10,435 nt of DNA from an uncultured Collinsella sp. GTDB lineage: Bacteria; Actinomycetota; Coriobacteriia; Coriobacteriales; Coriobacteriaceae. Shown piece by piece: positions 8,079-10,435 of the stretch. The position numbers were made by a program, and so were the translations under genes. The notes under the pieces were generated by a model, which saw only the letters and a list, made by a program, of their open reading frames with translations, searched no databases and was not told the origin of the DNA. How positions within the stretch are numbered: the first letter of the stretch is position 1; each line of letters starts with the position of its first letter. The stretch lies in contig CAUGKA010000060.1 in NCBI GenBank assembly GCA_959599615.1, positions 1 through 10,435 on the forward strand. Direction: 5' to 3'.

Positions 8079-8121
8079 ATCATACCTGTTGGTAAAAAAG
8101 TTACCACGCCCAGAGTGTCAA
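8079..8121 (-). promoter_or_regulatory. Candidate brxA promoter elements
   Basis: A perfect TTGACA hexamer lies at 8121-8116 on the minus strand, facing brxA. At the ideal 17-base spacing the -10 candidate is only TTTTTA (8098-8093). A better -10-like hexamer, TATGAT (8084-8079), sits too far (31 bases) to pair with that -35 and could be a separate weak promoter. Either would leave about 70-85 bases of leader before GTG 8000. This is a sequence match only. Confidence 0.35.
8090..8106. promoter_or_regulatory. Operator-like palindrome TGGTAA-N5-TTACCA
   Basis: Perfect 6-base arms (8090-8095 and 8101-8106) surround AAAAG. It lies immediately downstream of the TTGACA hexamer facing brxA, where a bound repressor would block transcription. 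A second perfect palindrome, TGTTG-AG-CAACA (8123-8134), sits just upstream of the same hexamer. No regulator gene is visible in the window. Confidence 0.4.
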
Positions 8122-8256
8122 ATGTTGAGCAACAAAATTAAATCCGGTTAACGGTTATTTTCGCAGCTCAGCAGCTTTGACGAGATCGCCCCAAATCACA
8201 CTTGGCAGATAAACGCGCGGCTACCCCACCTGGGCAGACAAAGTGCCCGACAGCCC

Positions 8257-8305
8257 CCAGCCAAAACTTGAGGTGCCGTACGTACGTTTTAGGCCCAATG
8301 GCTGG
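8257..8305. repeat. Nested inverted repeats upstream of serC
   Basis: The outer arms CCAGCCA (8257-8263) and TGGCTGG (8299-8305) enclose inner arms AAAAC (8263-8267) and GTTTT (8286-8290), with the 10-base palindrome CGTACGTACG at 8277-8286. A smaller stem, GGGCA (8232-8236) with TGCCC (8244-8248), lies just to the left. It could form an RNA stem if transcribed, or be a small repeat element; nothing identifies it. Confidence 0.4.
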
Positions 8306-8321
8306 CAAATACAATCAGCAT

Positions 8322-8336
8322 AGGGTTATTAACCCT
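8322..8336. promoter_or_regulatory. 15-base palindrome AGGGTTA-T-TAACCCT
   Basis: Perfect 7-base arms flank a single central T, the form expected of a dimeric repressor or activator site. It lies about 80-95 bases upstream of the candidate serC -10 element and could regulate serC, the BREX operon or both. No cognate protein can be named. Confidence 0.4.
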
Positions 8337-8414
8337 CCCCCATGTAACCATCCTGTAAATCATAGCGGCGCAGTCGAGTTTTACCGTGATGCGGTCGCGC
8401 CTGGCGCTCCACTG

Positions 8415-8423
8415 TGCTAAAGT
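8415..8423 (+). promoter_or_regulatory. serC: Candidate extended -10 promoter element of serC
   Basis: TGC followed by TAAAGT fits the extended -10 form (TGn plus hexamer), which can work without a good -35; no TTGACA-like hexamer is seen at the right spacing. Transcription would begin near 8430, leaving about 30 bases before the serC start, including its ribosome-binding site GAGGGGGA (8447-8454). Confidence 0.35.
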
Positions 8424-8462
8424 ATCCCGAACGTCCAAACGACTACGAGGGGGAACTAGAAG

Positions 8463-9586
<1,124 letters not shown>

Positions 9587-9587
<1 letters not shown>

Positions 9588-9603
9588 CCCGCAACGCGCG
9601 GGC
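9587..9603 (+). repeat. Short GC hairpin at the serC stop codon
   Basis: GCCCGC (9587-9592) and GCGGGC (9598-9603) form a 6-bp stem around AACGC, starting on the last base of the serC TAG. No T-run follows directly; a TTGTTTT stretch comes about 20 bases later. It is probably a weak attenuator or a 3'-end stabiliser between serC and serA and not a full terminator. Confidence 0.45.
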
Positions 9604-9656
9604 CGACCAGCCACTTCAAACCACTTGTTTTAGACAAACCCGCTAAGGAGTTTTTC

Positions 9657-10435
9657 ATGCGCAAGATCAAAACCATCGACGACATCACCAAGGACGGCAA
9701 GGTCGAGTTTGGCGAGGGCTACGAGTTTGTGGGCACCGCCGAGGAGGCAGACGCCATCCTGATGCGCTCCACCGATCTGCACGGCTACGAGCTGCCCGAG
9801 GGCATTCGCGCCATCGCCCGCTGCGGCGCCGGCGTCAACAACATCCCCGTCGAGGAGTACGCCAAGAAGGGCGTCGTCGTCTTTAACTCCCCCGGCGCCA
9901 ACAGCAACGCCGTCAAGGAGCTCGTCCTGGGTATGCTGGTGCTTTCGAGCCGCGGCGTGGTGCAGTCGATGAACTGGGTGCGCGACAACGCCGACGACCC
10001 TGAGATTCAGGTCGATGCCGAGAAGGCCAAGAAGGCCTTTGTGGGCCGCGAGCTCAAGGGCAAGCGCATCGGCGTCATCGGCCTGGGCAACGTGGGCTCC
10101 AAGGTCGCCAACGCCTGCGTCGACCTGGGCATGGACGTCTACGGCTACGATCCGTTCATTTCCGTCGAGCACGCATGGGTGCTGAGCCGCGAGGTGCAGC
10201 GTGTGGGCACGCTCGAGGACCTGTGCCGCGGCTGCGACTACCTCACCGTGCACGTGCCCAGCAAGGCAGACACCATCGGCATGATAAGCACCGAGCAGAT
10301 TAACCTGCTGGCCCCGGACGCCGTGCTGATCAACTACGCACGCGAGACCATCATCGACGAAAACGCCGTCGTCGCCGCCCTGCGCGAAGGCAAACTGAGC
10401 TGGTTTAGCTGCGACTTTGCCACGCCCAAGACGGT
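9657..10435 (+). CDS. serA: D-3-phosphoglycerate dehydrogenase, 5' part only
   Basis: SerA oxidises 3-phosphoglycerate to 3-phosphohydroxypyruvate with NAD, the first step of serine synthesis and the source of the SerC substrate. The 259 visible codons start at ATG 9657 with AAGGAG (9645-9650) at a 6-base spacing. The N-terminal catalytic part includes RCGAGVNNIPVEEYAKKG (about 55-72) and NSPGANSNAVKELVLG. The NAD-binding fold has VIGLGNVGSKVA (GxGxxG at 142-147), with Asp165 in YGYDPF. INYARETIIDE supplies the catalytic arginine (Arg229). Where many 2-hydroxyacid dehydrogenases read DVFExEP the sequence reads CDFATPK, so the usual catalytic glutamate is not obvious. The right edge cuts the gene, so the histidine and any C-terminal regulatory domain cannot be judged. 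A general 2-hydroxyacid dehydrogenase is the alternative, but the serC pairing favours SerA. Confidence 0.92.
   Translation, partial: MRKIKTIDDITKDGKVEFGEGYEFVGTAEEADAILMRSTDLHGYELPEGIRAIARCGAGVNNIPVEEYAKKGVVVFNSPGANSNAVKELVLGMLVLSSRGVVQSMNWVRDNADDPEIQVDAEKAKKAFVGRELKGKRIGVIGLGNVGSKVANACVDLGMDVYGYDPFISVEHAWVLSREVQRVGTLEDLCRGCDYLTVHVPSKADTIGMISTEQINLLAPDAVLINYARETIIDENAVVAALREGKLSWFSCDFATPKT

Larger units (their letters stand above)
8001..8462. other. 462-base divergent intergenic region between brxA and serC
   Basis: No gene with family-like sequence or good start signals was found here. The region must hold the promoters for both the BREX operon (leftward) and serC (rightward). It is AT-richer than its flanks around 8070-8160 and contains perfect short palindromes at 8090-8106, 8123-8134, 8277-8286 (CGTACGTACG) and 8322-8336, plus nested inverted repeats at 8257-8305. 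No tRNA, CRISPR repeat or clear riboswitch was recognised. Confidence 0.7.

Noticed and set aside
8030..8083. Small minus-strand leader frame (17 codons, MIIVMCAAPACWAAAHL) ahead of brxA whose TGA overlaps ATG 8033
   Set aside because: No proper ribosome-binding site for it, and brxA has a better start at GTG 8000 with GGAG, so the ATGA overlap is probably chance.
8202..8420. Plus-strand open frame of 72 codons in the intergenic region
   Set aside because: Low-complexity, no ribosome-binding site noted and it runs across the palindromes and the candidate serC promoter; no support as a gene.
9630..10253. Minus-strand open frame of 207 codons opposite serA
   Set aside because: Antisense shadow; the composition is alanine/valine/histidine-rich with no motifs.

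Overview
The window is a high-GC bacterial chromosome segment holding two blocks that are transcribed away from each other. The left block (positions 1 to about 8000, minus strand) is most of a type 1 BREX (bacteriophage exclusion) operon. The right block (8463 to the right edge, plus strand) is a serine-biosynthesis pair, serC followed by the start of serA. GC-rich codons, the SerC/SerA protein style and the gene order suggest an actinobacterium of the class Coriobacteriia, perhaps Collinsella-like. That placement is an impression from sequence style, not a computed result.

The BREX operon reads right to left as brxA (DUF1819), brxB (DUF1788), brxC (about 1220-residue P-loop ATPase), pglX (adenine-specific DNA methyltransferase) and then an unrecognised gene cut by the left edge. 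This is the type 1 order. The expected remaining core genes, pglZ and brxL, would lie beyond position 1 and cannot be seen. In BREX, PglX marks the host genome by adenine methylation, and the other proteins use that mark to block phage replication.

Three features of the operon stand out. A run of nine G residues (coding strand) sits at codons 9-12 of brxA, where a one-base slip in either direction would end the protein almost at once; this looks like a possible on/off contingency switch. PglX is only 838 residues and stops just after a conserved ETSWDFK block, whereas type 1 PglX proteins as I know them run to roughly 1150-1230 residues. After its TAG stop the same reading frame stays open into the next gene, whose ribosome-binding site overlaps that stop. 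The 3' part of pglX and the following gene are also much poorer in GC (about 45-48% by hand count) than brxC (about 63-67% in sampled lines), suggesting that this end of the operon was acquired or swapped separately.

The 462-base divergent region between brxA and serC holds no convincing gene. It contains several short perfect palindromes, a TTGACA hexamer facing brxA, and an extended -10-like element ahead of serC. Another strong feature is a 12-bp-stem hairpin in the 66-base gap between brxC and pglX.
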